Below, piece by piece: positions 1-8,618 of a DNA stretch of 64,000 nt. The position numbers and the translations under genes were made by a program. This DNA is from Phormidium tenue FACHB-886 (GTDB lineage: Bacteria > Cyanobacteriota > Cyanobacteriia > Elainellales > Elainellaceae). The stretch covers positions 372,001-436,000 of the forward strand of contig NZ_JACXWX010000001.1 of NCBI RefSeq assembly GCF_014764505.1, given 5' to 3'. How positions within the stretch are numbered: position 1 is the stretch's first letter; each line of letters begins with the position of its first letter. The notes beneath the pieces are model-generated. The model did not search any database, was not told the origin of the DNA, and saw only the letters and a program-made list of their open reading frames with translations.

Positions 1-1117
1 TTGAGGTAGAAGTATCTGTGCCATTCAGCTGGAGCGTCCGAGCCGTGATCAGAATATTGCCCCCCTGACCTTGACCTAGCGTTGACGTTGAGATACTACT
101 GTTGTGAAGATCGATCGCGTCTGCAGCGATCACAATCTGTCCGGCATTGCCCGAGCCATAGGTTTGGGTCGTGATAGAAGCCTCAGTTAGCGATAGCTGG
201 TCGCTCAGGTCAAGGGCAATCGTGCCGCTAGTACTGCCGTTGATCCCAAGTGCCTCAAGACGGCTGTTAACTAAAGACAGCGATCGCGCTGTCACAACCA
301 GCTCACCCCTTTCTACCGAAATTAATCCCCCGTTTTCCAGAGACACTGCTGCCCGTCCTGTTTCTGGAAAGTTCAGCTGCCAGTTTTGCAACTTCACAGC
401 ACCTGCTCCCGTTAGCCCACCCACTTCCACACGGCTACCTGCCGAGTTGACTTTACCGCCATTTATCGTTACATCACCACCTACCAACAGCAAACTGCGA
501 TTGGCTGGCACTCGCAGCCCAGCCGATCGCCTGTCCTCCTGAAACATAGAACGATTTTCAATCTGCCCATGTGCCCCTCGGTTAAACAAAAATGCAGACG
601 GCTCAACCGTCAGCAGCGCCGGAGCAGTCGGATCGACTGCACTAAATTCACCCTGCTGCCCAAATTGAATAGCATCAGCAGTAGAGGCTGCAAATGAGCC
701 ATTGACATCTAAGCTGGCGTTGTTGCCAAACAGGATGCCGTTCGGGTTAAGCAGAAACAAATTTGCTGCACCATCAACAGCAAGCTGCCCATCGATCTGC
801 GAGGCAGATTGACCCGTAACCCGTATTAAGACATTCCGAACGCCAGAGTCAATAAACTGAACAGTTGATTCAGCAGGAACATTAAATGAGCGAAAGCTGT
901 GAAACAAATTGCGATTGTTTGGCGATCGCGTTCCGCCTTCGATCGTACAGCCTCTGGCACAAGTTTCACTTCCACCTTGAATACGGGTATCTGTGGTGCG
1001 ATCTGGAACAATTTGAGCAAGTCCTTGAGAGCTACCAAGCACCAGGAAACATCCGATGAGACTGCTAAAGAGATAGAGGCGATCGCTAAAGCGCTGGATT
1101 TCAGATTGAATTTTCAT
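1..1117 (-). CDS. Filamentous hemagglutinin-type secreted protein (TpsA family), N-terminal part
   Basis: This is the first 372 codons of a gene that runs off the left edge of the window. The ATG at 1117 opens a protein with a signal peptide (hydrophobic stretch at residues 14-30, likely cut after LAQ at residue 35). A two-partner-secretion domain follows, with the family's NPNGI motif at residues 124-128 in LFLLNPNGILFG. After it come repetitive Ser/Asn/Gly-rich beta-helix-like segments. Such proteins are exported across the outer membrane by a TpsB/Omp85-type partner, which is not in the window, and act as surface adhesins or scaffolds; in cyanobacteria they are often annotated as S-layer-like or CHAT-associated. 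The domain call is from the motif; the adhesin role is family knowledge. The true length cannot be seen. Confidence 0.85.
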   Translation of the reverse strand, partial: MKIQSEIQRFSDRLYLFSSLIGCFLVLGSSQGLAQIVPDRTTDTRIQGGSETCARGCTIEGGTRSPNNRNLFHSFRSFNVPAESTVQFIDSGVRNVLIRVTGQSASQIDGQLAVDGAANLFLLNPNGILFGNNASLDVNGSFAASTADAIQFGQQGEFSAVDPTAPALLTVEPSAFLFNRGAHGQIENRSMFQEDRRSAGLRVPANRSLLLVGGDVTINGGKVNSAGSRVEVGGLTGAGAVKLQNWQLNFPETGRAAVSLENGGLISVERGELVVTARSLSLVNSRLEALGINGSTSGTIALDLSDQLSLTEASITTQTYGSGNAGQIVIAADAIDLHNSSISTSTLGQGQGGNILITARTLQLNGTDTSTS

Positions 1118-1152
1118 CTGAATTTTAGAACGTCCTTAAACAGTTTCAAGAA

Positions 1153-1188
1153 GGGTGAGTTTTTTGGGGCTTTGCACTAAACTCACCC
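1153..1188. other. Inverted repeat upstream of the TpsA-like gene
   Basis: GGGTGAGTTT at 1153-1162 pairs perfectly with AAACTCACCC at 1179-1188 around a 16-nt loop. It lies between the stop of the upstream minus-strand gene (1199) and the ATG at 1117. It could be a weak terminator (no T-run follows on the minus strand), an operator, or a leader hairpin. Confidence 0.45.
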
Positions 1189-1198
1189 AAAGTAAGCT

Positions 1199-1843
1199 CT
1201 AGTCCAGCGAGTTAGTTGAGTCATCCGAAGGTTTTAATGGTTCTGCTTCTGAAGCATTGCTCTTCAACTCTTTTGGGGAATCATTTTGTGAACTATTTTC
1301 TGATTCAGATTCAACGCCCGAGTTAAACAATTCTCGAATCGTTAACACAAAGAAAGTTAGTACGTCCTGCAAATAACTTCTTGTCAGCCTGAAGAACTGC
1401 CCAATCACCGCTAAGACCAATGCGGCAACTGCTTTCAAGTAATTAACCGTTAAAGGTAATAGCCTGAGCTGCCTAACCTCCACCGAATAGAACGCCTTTA
1501 TGGTGCAAAGCGGGTTACCTTGCCCCGTAGCCGAGAGATAGTAGGGCTCGTCCTCCGTTGCTCTTTGGCGAATCGATTGCCCTTCATACAGGGGGGAGGC
1601 TGGGGTTCCACTCCGAGCATATAGCCCCAATCGCCCTGTGTTGTTCTCTAGCATTGTGCGGGGAGGTCTTGAGTCTGCACCCATTGGCGATTCTTTATCA
1701 GGGCAGCCTAGCTGGATCGGTCTACCAACTTTTTTGTTGCGTATCTTAGGTTGCAATGCTCCTAGCGTTGAGCAACTCGCCCGATTACTTGGAGAACAAT
1801 CACAACTCAAATGATTTAAGTAGAACGTGTATTGAGATGCCAT
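1199..1843 (-). CDS. Hypothetical protein with a C-terminal membrane-type segment
   Basis: A 214-residue reading frame that I do not recognise. The N-terminal two thirds is polar, rich in Arg, Ser and Pro, and has five Cys in the first 50 residues. A hydrophobic segment follows at about residues 134-170 (VAALVLAVIGQFF, then VLTFFVLTI). The C-terminus is an acidic Ser/Asn/Glu tail. There is no clear ribosome binding site before the ATG at 1843. It lies on the same strand as the adhesin gene, 81 nt upstream of it, so the two could be cotranscribed. The unusual composition of the first half raises the possibility that only the C-terminal half is ancestral coding sequence, or that this is a decaying gene. 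Confidence 0.45.
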   Translation of the reverse strand: MASQYTFYLNHLSCDCSPSNRASCSTLGALQPKIRNKKVGRPIQLGCPDKESPMGADSRPPRTMLENNTGRLGLYARSGTPASPLYEGQSIRQRATEDEPYYLSATGQGNPLCTIKAFYSVEVRQLRLLPLTVNYLKAVAALVLAVIGQFFRLTRSYLQDVLTFFVLTIRELFNSGVESESENSSQNDSPKELKSNASEAEPLKPSDDSTNSLD

Positions 1844-1931
1844 TGCGTTTTTTCCTGCAGCTGAAAAACCAGTTTGGCTCCCTCTTTCCTAAGCAAGAAA
1901 GGGTAGGAATATTCGATGTATCAGGCGAAAG

Positions 1932-2264
1932 TTAGCCTGCATTTAAGATGGAGTAATGAATTGCAACTTTGACATTGATTGGCGCTTGACCTGTGCCGTT
2001 CAATTTGCATTTCTCATCCTTTGTCTCTTTATCCAACCGGATATTACTATTGCTGACATAGTGGGGAGTTTCACCCTTGTACAATCCGATGCTGCCCGTT
2101 TTGTGAACCTCCGGATCAAAGCGAAATTTCAAATCTTTGTCTGGCTTGTCTAAATCCACCGTACCGAGCGGTACATTTCCCAATTTCAGGACTAATTTCT
2201 GAGGAGTATCAACCGTTCCATTGCACTCAACTTTTTTTACCACTAGCACTAAATTATTTGACAT
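1932..2264 (-). CDS. Small hypothetical protein
   Basis: A 110-residue protein with alternating hydrophobic and charged residues that suggest a small beta-sandwich (NLVLVVKKVECNG, TVDLDKPDKDLKFRFDP, INVKVAIHYSIL). It has no signal peptide or membrane segment. An AGGAA sequence lies about 6 nt before the ATG at 2264, which supports the start and the gene. I do not recognise the family. It is 88 nt upstream of the next minus-strand gene and may share a transcript with it and the adhesin. Confidence 0.6.
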   Translation of the reverse strand: MSNNLVLVVKKVECNGTVDTPQKLVLKLGNVPLGTVDLDKPDKDLKFRFDPEVHKTGSIGLYKGETPHYVSNSNIRLDKETKDEKCKLNGTGQAPINVKVAIHYSILNAG

Positions 2265-2796
2265 GTGACGTTCCTTAAGAAGAGCTGGCTATTTGTCTAA
2301 CTGAGTATGTATCGGTCGATCGCTCCTCTTTTATGCAGCGTTACCAGATTTAGTAGAGCGATCGAGAAGTATTAGCACTATCGATCAAATCTTTTCTGGC
2401 TCCTATGCCCCGCTAGGGTACTTCTTGAGATATCCAACTTGAGATATCCAAATTAATTGCAGCTCTTCACGCTGCTGCAAAACCAAATTATTTCTTAAGA
2501 GCCATGTGGAGCGCGACTTTTAAGAGACTTTGTAGTTTATTTTCAGCCCAGTTCTCAAGGCGCTTCGCACGGTGCAAACCTTTAGGCTGCAATCGATTAA
2601 ACAAGTGGGATAGCAGCTTTAGATTCTAAGAAAAGACAAAAAGTTAACCGATTTTTGAGTTGCTTTATGGTCTAGTAGAGGCTATGTCCACTAATTCTCT
2701 GCGGTTTTGCGAAGTATTCTCAACAGTGCCAGGTAAAACCTCAGCAGGATTGCTATATATGAAGATGCTGACTCTTTTCTAGCGGTGCTTACGGCT
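2265..2796. other. Intergenic region between divergent genes
   Basis: About 530 nt separate the minus-strand small gene from the plus-strand transporter operon, so it should hold both promoters. It contains a tandem 14-bp repeat (2424-2451), AT-rich patches and GATCGATC-type sites. I see no RNA gene and no convincing open frame in it. Confidence 0.5.
2424..2451. repeat. Tandem 14-bp direct repeat
   Basis: CTTGAGATATCCAA occurs twice head to tail (2424-2437 and 2438-2451). Each copy contains the palindrome GATATC. It sits about 350 nt before the BMP-family gene and could be a pair of binding sites. Confidence 0.7.
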
Positions 2797-3852
2797 ATGC
2801 GTAGACGATTGATTTTGTTTGTAGCGCTCTTCGTGCTGACGATTACGACGATCGCTGCCTGTAATAGTTCTTCTTCCAGTTCCAGCAGTCCGGCTGCTTC
2901 TGGTGCTGCCGCCAAGCCCAAAGTAGGCGTGGTGCTAGATACGGGCGGCGAAAACGACAAGTCGTTCAACGAGTACACGTTGAAAGGGGCAAGAGAAGGA
3001 GCCACTGCTGCTGGCGCAGACTTTTCTTATATCGCTTCGACTGGCAGCAGCGACTACGAGAAAAATATTGAAACGCAGATCACCGAAGGGGCAAACTTAA
3101 TCGTCACAGTTGGTTTTCTGATGGGAGATGCGACGGCTGCAGTTGCTAAGCGCTACCCAGATACCAAATTTGCCATTATTGACTACGCCTATACCCCTGG
3201 TAGCGATGGCGTGGATCCTTATCAAGGCGATCTGAAAAACGTTACCAGCCTCATGTTTGCCGAAGACCAAGTGGGCTATCTGGCAGGTACGCTAGCCGCC
3301 TGCATGAGCGAATCCGGCACGATCGCCACAGTTTCTGGCATGGAGATTCCGCCTGTAGAGCGCTACGTCAAAGGGTTTCAGGCGGGTGCAAAATCGGTTA
3401 ATCCTCAAATTAAAACGCTGAATCAATACGTCCCCGATTTCAATGACCCGGCAACCGGCAAATCAGTGGGGCAGAGCTTTATCAGTCAAGGCGCAGATGT
3501 CATCTTTGCGGTGGGCGGCAACACCGGCAATGGCGGCTTGCTGGCAGCCAAAGAAGCCAATGTGAAAGGGATTGGCGTGGATGTCGATCAATACTTCACC
3601 TACCCCGAAGTCAAAGATGCGCTGATAACTAGCGCCATGAAGAATATTGATGTTGCCACTGCTCAAGCCATCAAAGACTTCACAACTGGCAATCTTAAAC
3701 CGGGCATTGCCGTCTCCACGATCGAATCCGGCGGTGTCGGTCTCGCTCCGTACCACGACTGGGACAGCAAAATCTCGGCAGACTGCAAAGCTAAAGTCGA
3801 AGCCGCTGAAGCCGCCGTCAAAGCCGATCCAAAGATCACCGGGGCAGCGTAA
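2797..3852 (+). CDS. BMP-family ABC transporter substrate-binding lipoprotein
   Basis: This is the periplasmic binding component of a nucleoside/purine-type importer (BmpA/Med/TmpC family). The N-terminus is a lipoprotein signal: RRR, a hydrophobic core, then TIAAC with the lipidated Cys, followed by a Ser-rich linker. The mature part has the family hallmarks KVGVVLDTGGENDKSFNE and DYEKNIETQI near the start and VGGNTGNGGLLAAKE later. I place the start at the ATG at 2797; an in-frame GTG at 2785 would add four residues. It is followed by the ATPase and two permeases on the same strand, so it is the first gene of the import operon. The exact ligand cannot be told from sequence; nucleosides are the family default. 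Confidence 0.9.
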   Translation: MRRRLILFVALFVLTITTIAACNSSSSSSSSPAASGAAAKPKVGVVLDTGGENDKSFNEYTLKGAREGATAAGADFSYIASTGSSDYEKNIETQITEGANLIVTVGFLMGDATAAVAKRYPDTKFAIIDYAYTPGSDGVDPYQGDLKNVTSLMFAEDQVGYLAGTLAACMSESGTIATVSGMEIPPVERYVKGFQAGAKSVNPQIKTLNQYVPDFNDPATGKSVGQSFISQGADVIFAVGGNTGNGGLLAAKEANVKGIGVDVDQYFTYPEVKDALITSAMKNIDVATAQAIKDFTTGNLKPGIAVSTIESGGVGLAPYHDWDSKISADCKAKVEAAEAAVKADPKITGAA

Positions 3853-3974
3853 AAGATGAGCATGCTTCTATCTAAGTGCCTTGTCGGCTTTGAAGACCTC
3901 AACAGCGAAAGCAGGCTCACCACGCTCATCCCAAACGGAGAGAGCAAGCGCCTTCAGAGATCGAAAGTAAAGAC

Positions 3975-5615
3975 ATGCTTCCACGGTTTGGAACTGCAGG
4001 CAGGAATAGAGCCGTGAATCCAAGAACAATCGTTCCAGCTCTGGAAGCAAAACATATCACCAAACAATTTCCGGGCGTTCTAGCGAATGATGCGGTAACG
4101 CTAGGGATACAGCCCGGAGAGATTCATGTACTGCTGGGTGAGAACGGTGCAGGCAAATCAACGCTAATGAATATTCTCTACGGTCTAGAGCAGCCCGATC
4201 AGGGAGAAATTCGTGTCAACGGTCGCTTAGTGCAGTTCTCTAGCCCCAAAGATGCCATTGCTCAGGGCATTGGCATGGTGCATCAACACTTTATGCTGGT
4301 GCCCGTGTTCTCGGTCATCGAGAACATTGTGCTGGGCGTAGAGCGATCGCAGCATTCCTGGCGCTGGCTCGGCAAGCTAGGGCTGGGGCAGTTGGGCAAG
4401 CTCGATCGCCGTAGCCCTGCCCGCAAAATTCAGGCGCTCGCCGACCAGCTCAGCCTCAACGTTGACCTACAAGCGCGGGTTGCCGACCTGCCGATCGGCG
4501 TTCAGCAGAAAGTGGAAATTATTAAATCTCTCTACCGGGATGCCACGGTGCTGATTTTGGATGAGCCAACTGCCGTGCTGACTCCGCCGGAAGTCGTCGA
4601 ACTGTTTGGGCTACTGCGATCGCTTGCCCAACAAGGACTCGCCATCATTCTGATCACCCATAAGCTGAAAGAAACCTTAGCGATTGCCGATCGCATTTCT
4701 GTGATGCGGCAAGGAAAAATGATCGGCACGGTCGATCCGCAGACCACCAGCGAGAGCCAGCTTGCCGAGATGATGGTCGGGCGGGCGGTTTTGCTCGAAG
4801 TCGAGAAGCCACCCGCTATGCCGGGAGCAGTGGTGCTACAAGTGCAAGACCTGTATGTCCAGGACGATCGCCACCATACTGCCGTTGATGGTATTAACCT
4901 GACGCTGTACGAAGGCGAAATCCTGGGGATTGCGGGCGTTCAAGGCAATGGGCAAACCGAGCTAGCCGAGGCAGTGGCGGGGCTGCGATCGCCCAACGCT
5001 GGTTACATCACCATCCTGGGGCAAGACTGCACCCACAGCACTCCCCGTCAGCTCGTTGAATTAGGGGTTGCCCACGTCCCAGAAGACCGGGGCAAAAACG
5101 GCATTGTCAAACGCTACTCGCTGGCAGACAACGCCGCCCTCTGCACCTACTACAAGCCCCCCCTCGCTAAAGGGTTGGTGCTGCGACCCAGCACAATTGC
5201 CCGCCAAGCCAGTCAGCTTATTCAAGAATTCGATATCCGCCCCCCCAACCCGCAAGCTCCCGCAGGCTCTCTCTCTGGCGGCAACCAGCAAAAGCTGATC
5301 CTGGCTCGCGAACTGTCGCGTGGAGCCAAACTGCTGCTGGCGAACCAGCCCACGCGCGGAGTTGATGTCGGCGCGATCGAGTTAATCCATCGCCGCATTA
5401 TCGCCGCCCGCAGCCAAGGGGTCGCTGTTCTGCTAATTTCTTCTGAGCTTGATGAAATTTTGTCGCTGTCCGATCGCGTTGCCGTTATGTGTCGGGGCAA
5501 AGTGCTGGACACGCTGCCGATTGCTGAAGCCAGCCGGGAGAGAGTCGGTGCCCTGATGGCAGGGATGAGGACAAGCGGCAGAGATGAGGGCAAGCAATCC
5601 GGGATGACACTTTAG
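3975..5615 (+). CDS. BMP-type ABC transporter ATP-binding protein, two nucleotide-binding domains
   Basis: A tandem ATPase of about 540 residues, like YufO/NupO and the sugar/nucleoside CUT2-type double ATPases. Domain 1 has Walker A GENGAGKST and Walker B VLILDEPTA. Domain 2 carries a degenerate Walker A (GVQGNGQTE) and the signature LSGGNQQK. One intact and one altered site is usual for this class. It lies 122 nt after the binding-protein gene and 13 nt before the first permease, so it energises that importer. The start is uncertain: the ATG at 3975 gives a 13-residue extension over a GTG at 4014, which has an AGGAA sequence about 8 nt before it. Confidence 0.9.
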   Translation: MLPRFGTAGRNRAVNPRTIVPALEAKHITKQFPGVLANDAVTLGIQPGEIHVLLGENGAGKSTLMNILYGLEQPDQGEIRVNGRLVQFSSPKDAIAQGIGMVHQHFMLVPVFSVIENIVLGVERSQHSWRWLGKLGLGQLGKLDRRSPARKIQALADQLSLNVDLQARVADLPIGVQQKVEIIKSLYRDATVLILDEPTAVLTPPEVVELFGLLRSLAQQGLAIILITHKLKETLAIADRISVMRQGKMIGTVDPQTTSESQLAEMMVGRAVLLEVEKPPAMPGAVVLQVQDLYVQDDRHHTAVDGINLTLYEGEILGIAGVQGNGQTELAEAVAGLRSPNAGYITILGQDCTHSTPRQLVELGVAHVPEDRGKNGIVKRYSLADNAALCTYYKPPLAKGLVLRPSTIARQASQLIQEFDIRPPNPQAPAGSLSGGNQQKLILARELSRGAKLLLANQPTRGVDVGAIELIHRRIIAARSQGVAVLLISSELDEILSLSDRVAVMCRGKVLDTLPIAEASRERVGALMAGMRTSGRDEGKQSGMTL

Positions 5616-5628
5616 ACAAACCATACTC

Positions 5629-6699
5629 ATGAAAAAACAATGGCTCATCCCCACCCTGGCGATCGCCACTGCCCTCCTAACCACCTTGCCTATCATTGGC
5701 TTTGCCACTAATTGGGACTGGGCAAAGATCAGCGCTACTTACACCGGGTTGCTCGACGGCGCTCTCTTGAGACCCGCTTCGATCGCCAATACCCTGGTCG
5801 CCACTACTCCCTTGATCTTTACGGGCTTAGCCTTAGCCTTAGGCTTCCGTAGCGGCGTTTTCAATATCGGCGCATCTGGACAGTTCTTAATCGGAGCAAC
5901 TTGCGCCGTATTTGTGGGCTACGCCATTCCGCTGCCGCCTGTGATTCATCCGCTGGCAGCTCTGATTGCCGGAGCAATTGGCGGTGGGCTCTGGGGAGGC
6001 ATCCCAGGCTGGCTGAAAGCCCAATTTGGCTCTCATGAAGTGATCAATACGATCATGTTCAATTACCTCGCCTTCTTTCTGCAGGATTGGCTGGTCAAAA
6101 ACCCGATGAAAGACCCCTCGCCCTCCACGGTGCGAACACCCGAAATTTTAGACACTGCGATCTTGCCCTCGTTTTACTACCGCCTGCATTGGGGAATTGT
6201 CCTGGCGCTGCTTACGGCTGTCGCAATTGGCTGGCTGCTCAGCCGCACCACGCTCGGCTTTGAGCTGCGAACCGTGGGCAGCAATCCCGATGCCGCCCGG
6301 TATGCTGGCATGAAGCCAGGAACCTTGACAATCACGGCCATGGCGCTATCCGGCGCGCTAGCAGGCTTGGGCGGAGCCGTGCAGATTTTGGGAGTCGATC
6401 GCGCCCTCCCTGTCCTTTACTCCACCGACTATGGCTTTGATGCCATCCCCGTCGCCCTCCTCGGACAAAACCAGCCCCTTGGTGTTGTCCTCTCTGCCCT
6501 CCTGTTTGGTGCGCTCCGCAACGGCAGCGATCTAATGCAGCTCCGCTCGGGTGGCGCAGTCTCTAAGGAAGTAATTTTCATCGTTCAGGCGGTCATCCTT
6601 CTCTTTGTCGCTGCACCGGGACTGGTAAGAGCGCTCTACCGCCTGCGAGTTCCCAAAACTGCGATCGAAGAAACCTCGCTCACTAGAGGCTGGGGGTAA
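5629..6699 (+). CDS. BMP-type ABC transporter permease (first)
   Basis: A 356-residue polytopic inner-membrane protein of the BPD_transp_2 family (YufP/NupP-like). About eight to ten hydrophobic segments are visible. The conserved FRSGVFNIGASGQFLIGA motif near residue 80 is the family hallmark. The stretch GSHEVINTIMFNYLAF matches the cytoplasmic coupling region seen in these permeases. It begins 13 nt after the ATPase gene and is followed by the second permease, with which it should form the heterodimeric channel. Confidence 0.9.
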   Translation: MKKQWLIPTLAIATALLTTLPIIGFATNWDWAKISATYTGLLDGALLRPASIANTLVATTPLIFTGLALALGFRSGVFNIGASGQFLIGATCAVFVGYAIPLPPVIHPLAALIAGAIGGGLWGGIPGWLKAQFGSHEVINTIMFNYLAFFLQDWLVKNPMKDPSPSTVRTPEILDTAILPSFYYRLHWGIVLALLTAVAIGWLLSRTTLGFELRTVGSNPDAARYAGMKPGTLTITAMALSGALAGLGGAVQILGVDRALPVLYSTDYGFDAIPVALLGQNQPLGVVLSALLFGALRNGSDLMQLRSGGAVSKEVIFIVQAVILLFVAAPGLVRALYRLRVPKTAIEETSLTRGWG

Positions 6700-6800
6700 G
6701 GATAAGAGGAGATTTGCAACACGCTAGATTTCTCATCCTTCTTCTCTCCTCTCTTACCAAATACAAAAAGCCGCACCGCTCATCCTTCTCCATTTCTGCT

Positions 6801-7775
6801 ATGAACGACCTCATCGGACTCCTCCGCCTTGCTCTAATCACTGCCACGCCGATCGCTTTGGGTGCTTACGCTGGCATCCTCTCGGAGCGAGCAGGCATCG
6901 TCAATATTGCCATCGAAGGGATGATGTTGACGGGCGCAATGATGGCGCAGCTCGTGGCAATGTATCTGCATGGCTGGGCAGGCGTTCCGGTTGGCATCAG
7001 CTTGTTGGCTGGAGCGCTTGCTGGAATCCTAACTGGCTGGCTGCTGGGCGGGCTGCATGCGATCGTTTCGATCCGCTTTAAGGCCGATCAAATTCTTAGC
7101 GGCACGGTCATTAACCTGTTGGCGTGGGGGGTAACGGGCTGGGTCTTCCAGCGCTGGATGACGGCAGCAGGCGGAGCGCCCACGGCTCCCGGCACCTTTC
7201 CACGGCTGCCCATCCCCGGACTCAGCCAGCTTCCGGTGCTGGGCGAGCTGCTGTTTAACCACCAGCCGATCGTCTACCTGATGCTGCTGCTGACGGGCTT
7301 GATCCACTATGTGCTGTTTTTCACGCCTTGGGGTCTGCGGCTGCGGGCAGTGGGCGAACATCCGCGAGCGGCAGATACCGTTGGCATTGATGTGTTGAAG
7401 TTGCGATATGTCGCCACGATGATCGGCGGGGCGATCGCTGGTCTAGCGGGGGTCTGGCTGACGCTGGAGCAGGTGGGCACATTTACCCTGCGAATGAGTG
7501 CAGGTCGGGGATTTATTGCGCTCGCTGCCATGATCTTCGGACGCTGGACGCCGCTGGGGGCACTCGGTGCATCGCTGCTGTTTGGCTTGGGAATTGCGCT
7601 GCAAATCCGCACGGCTAGCCTAACCTCGACTGATAGCGCTTTGGCGCTGATTCCGTCGCAGCTCTATCAAGCGATCCCTTACCTGCTGACAGTAATTGTG
7701 CTGGCAGGCTTTGGCGGCAAAGCAACTCCGCCTGCTGCTAGCGGACAGCCTTATGAAGCGGGCAAGGCAAAGTAG
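6801..7775 (+). CDS. BMP-type ABC transporter permease (second)
   Basis: A 324-residue permease of the same family (YufQ/NupQ-like), with SERAGIVNIAIEGMMLTGAMM near the N-terminus matching the hallmark of this half-channel. I start it at the ATG at 6801 (MNDLIGLLRLALI). The frame extends upstream to a TTG at 6714, but that segment is polar and unlike the family. The gap to the first permease is about 100 nt. It ends 3 nt before the rhomboid-like gene. Together with the preceding three genes it completes a binding protein, ATPase and two-permease importer. Confidence 0.9.
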   Translation: MNDLIGLLRLALITATPIALGAYAGILSERAGIVNIAIEGMMLTGAMMAQLVAMYLHGWAGVPVGISLLAGALAGILTGWLLGGLHAIVSIRFKADQILSGTVINLLAWGVTGWVFQRWMTAAGGAPTAPGTFPRLPIPGLSQLPVLGELLFNHQPIVYLMLLLTGLIHYVLFFTPWGLRLRAVGEHPRAADTVGIDVLKLRYVATMIGGAIAGLAGVWLTLEQVGTFTLRMSAGRGFIALAAMIFGRWTPLGALGASLLFGLGIALQIRTASLTSTDSALALIPSQLYQAIPYLLTVIVLAGFGGKATPPAASGQPYEAGKAK

Positions 7776-7778
7776 CGC

Positions 7779-8411
7779 ATGGCTCCGTCAGCGGAGGATT
7801 TGATCCTAATTCGGGCGCAAGCTCGCTTGATTCTGGGCTTAGTGGCAATCGCTTGGCTCGTTCACCTGCTGAATTGGGTGGTGGGCTATCGGTTAAATTG
7901 GCTGTTTAGTCTTCGTCCACGAACGCTTTGGGGATTTGTGTGTATCCCTTTGGTTTCGTTTTTGCATGTGAACTGGCGGCATTTAATCAGCAACACAAAG
8001 GCTTTCCTGCTGCTGGGTTGGTTTATCGCGGCTCAAGGCATTCACCTGTTCTATGCAACGACGATCGCCATCGCTTTACTAGGCGGCTTGCTAACCTGGC
8101 TAATTGCTGACGGACGCGGAGTGGGTGCAAGCATCTTGATCTATGGCTACATTAGCTTTCTAATAATCTATGGCATCGCTGCAGGCGAGGGAATAGCGCT
8201 GCTGTTGGCAATTGTGACTGCCTTAGAGTATCAGTACAATATCTTGGGGCGAATGCGGTTTGGACAGCGAATGTGGGTGGTGGGCTGGCTGTCTACTGGC
8301 GATCGGCGGCTCGATCGCTTGATTGGTAATAGCGGCTGCTACGGGCACTTTGCAGGTCTTCTTGCAGGAATTGTGGTTGCTTATGGGCTGGGCTTGCTCA
8401 AGCTGTCTTGA
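7779..8411 (+). CDS. Rhomboid-family membrane protein (putative intramembrane serine protease)
   Basis: A 210-residue protein with about six hydrophobic segments. LHVNWRHLISNT matches the H-x-x-x-x-H-x-x-x-N region of rhomboid TM2. RGVGASILIYG resembles the catalytic G-x-S-x loop, and GHFAGLLAG carries the catalytic-type His in the last helix. The residue after the presumed nucleophile Ser is Ile rather than the usual Gly, so activity is uncertain. It starts 3 nt after the importer's last permease, which implies cotranscription. Two strong hairpins close the operon just after its TGA. Confidence 0.75.
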   Translation: MAPSAEDLILIRAQARLILGLVAIAWLVHLLNWVVGYRLNWLFSLRPRTLWGFVCIPLVSFLHVNWRHLISNTKAFLLLGWFIAAQGIHLFYATTIAIALLGGLLTWLIADGRGVGASILIYGYISFLIIYGIAAGEGIALLLAIVTALEYQYNILGRMRFGQRMWVVGWLSTGDRRLDRLIGNSGCYGHFAGLLAGIVVAYGLGLLKLS

Positions 8412-8413
8412 TG

Positions 8414-8448
8414 CATAAATGAAGAGCTAAGACAGCTCTTCATTTATG
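8414..8448. terminator. Perfect 15-bp hairpin after the transporter operon
   Basis: CATAAATGAAGAGCT at 8414-8428 pairs with its exact complement at 8434-8448 around a 5-nt loop. It begins 3 nt after the stop codon of the rhomboid-like gene. It is followed directly by a second, stronger hairpin. There is no long T-run. Confidence 0.7.
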
Positions 8449-8452
8449 AAAA

Positions 8453-8488
8453 AGCGTGGGCTTCGACAGTGCTGTCGAAGCCCACGCT
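8453..8488. terminator. Perfect 17-bp hairpin, probable bidirectional terminator
   Basis: AGCGTGGGCTTCGACAG at 8453-8469 pairs with its exact complement at 8472-8488, leaving only TG at the apex. It separates the plus-strand transporter operon from the converging dps gene and is symmetric, so it can serve both strands. Confidence 0.7.
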
Positions 8489-8618
8489 ATATTACTCACA
8501 CTACACACAGGTACAAGGCGCTAACAAGATCTTTAACAACCTGTAGCCGTGCAGCAAAGGTCTGTGCGGTAAAGGCTAGGAGACTCGTTTAAAGTCTTGC
8601 AAGACACTTAACAAACGC

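Noticed and set aside
899-1180. Plus-strand open frame opposite the adhesin 5' end
   Set aside because: The minus-strand frame has a signal peptide and the NPNGI motif, so this is a shadow.
1558-1749. Plus-strand frame within the hypothetical gene at 1199-1843
   Set aside because: No start signal; the minus-strand frame is longer, though itself uncertain.
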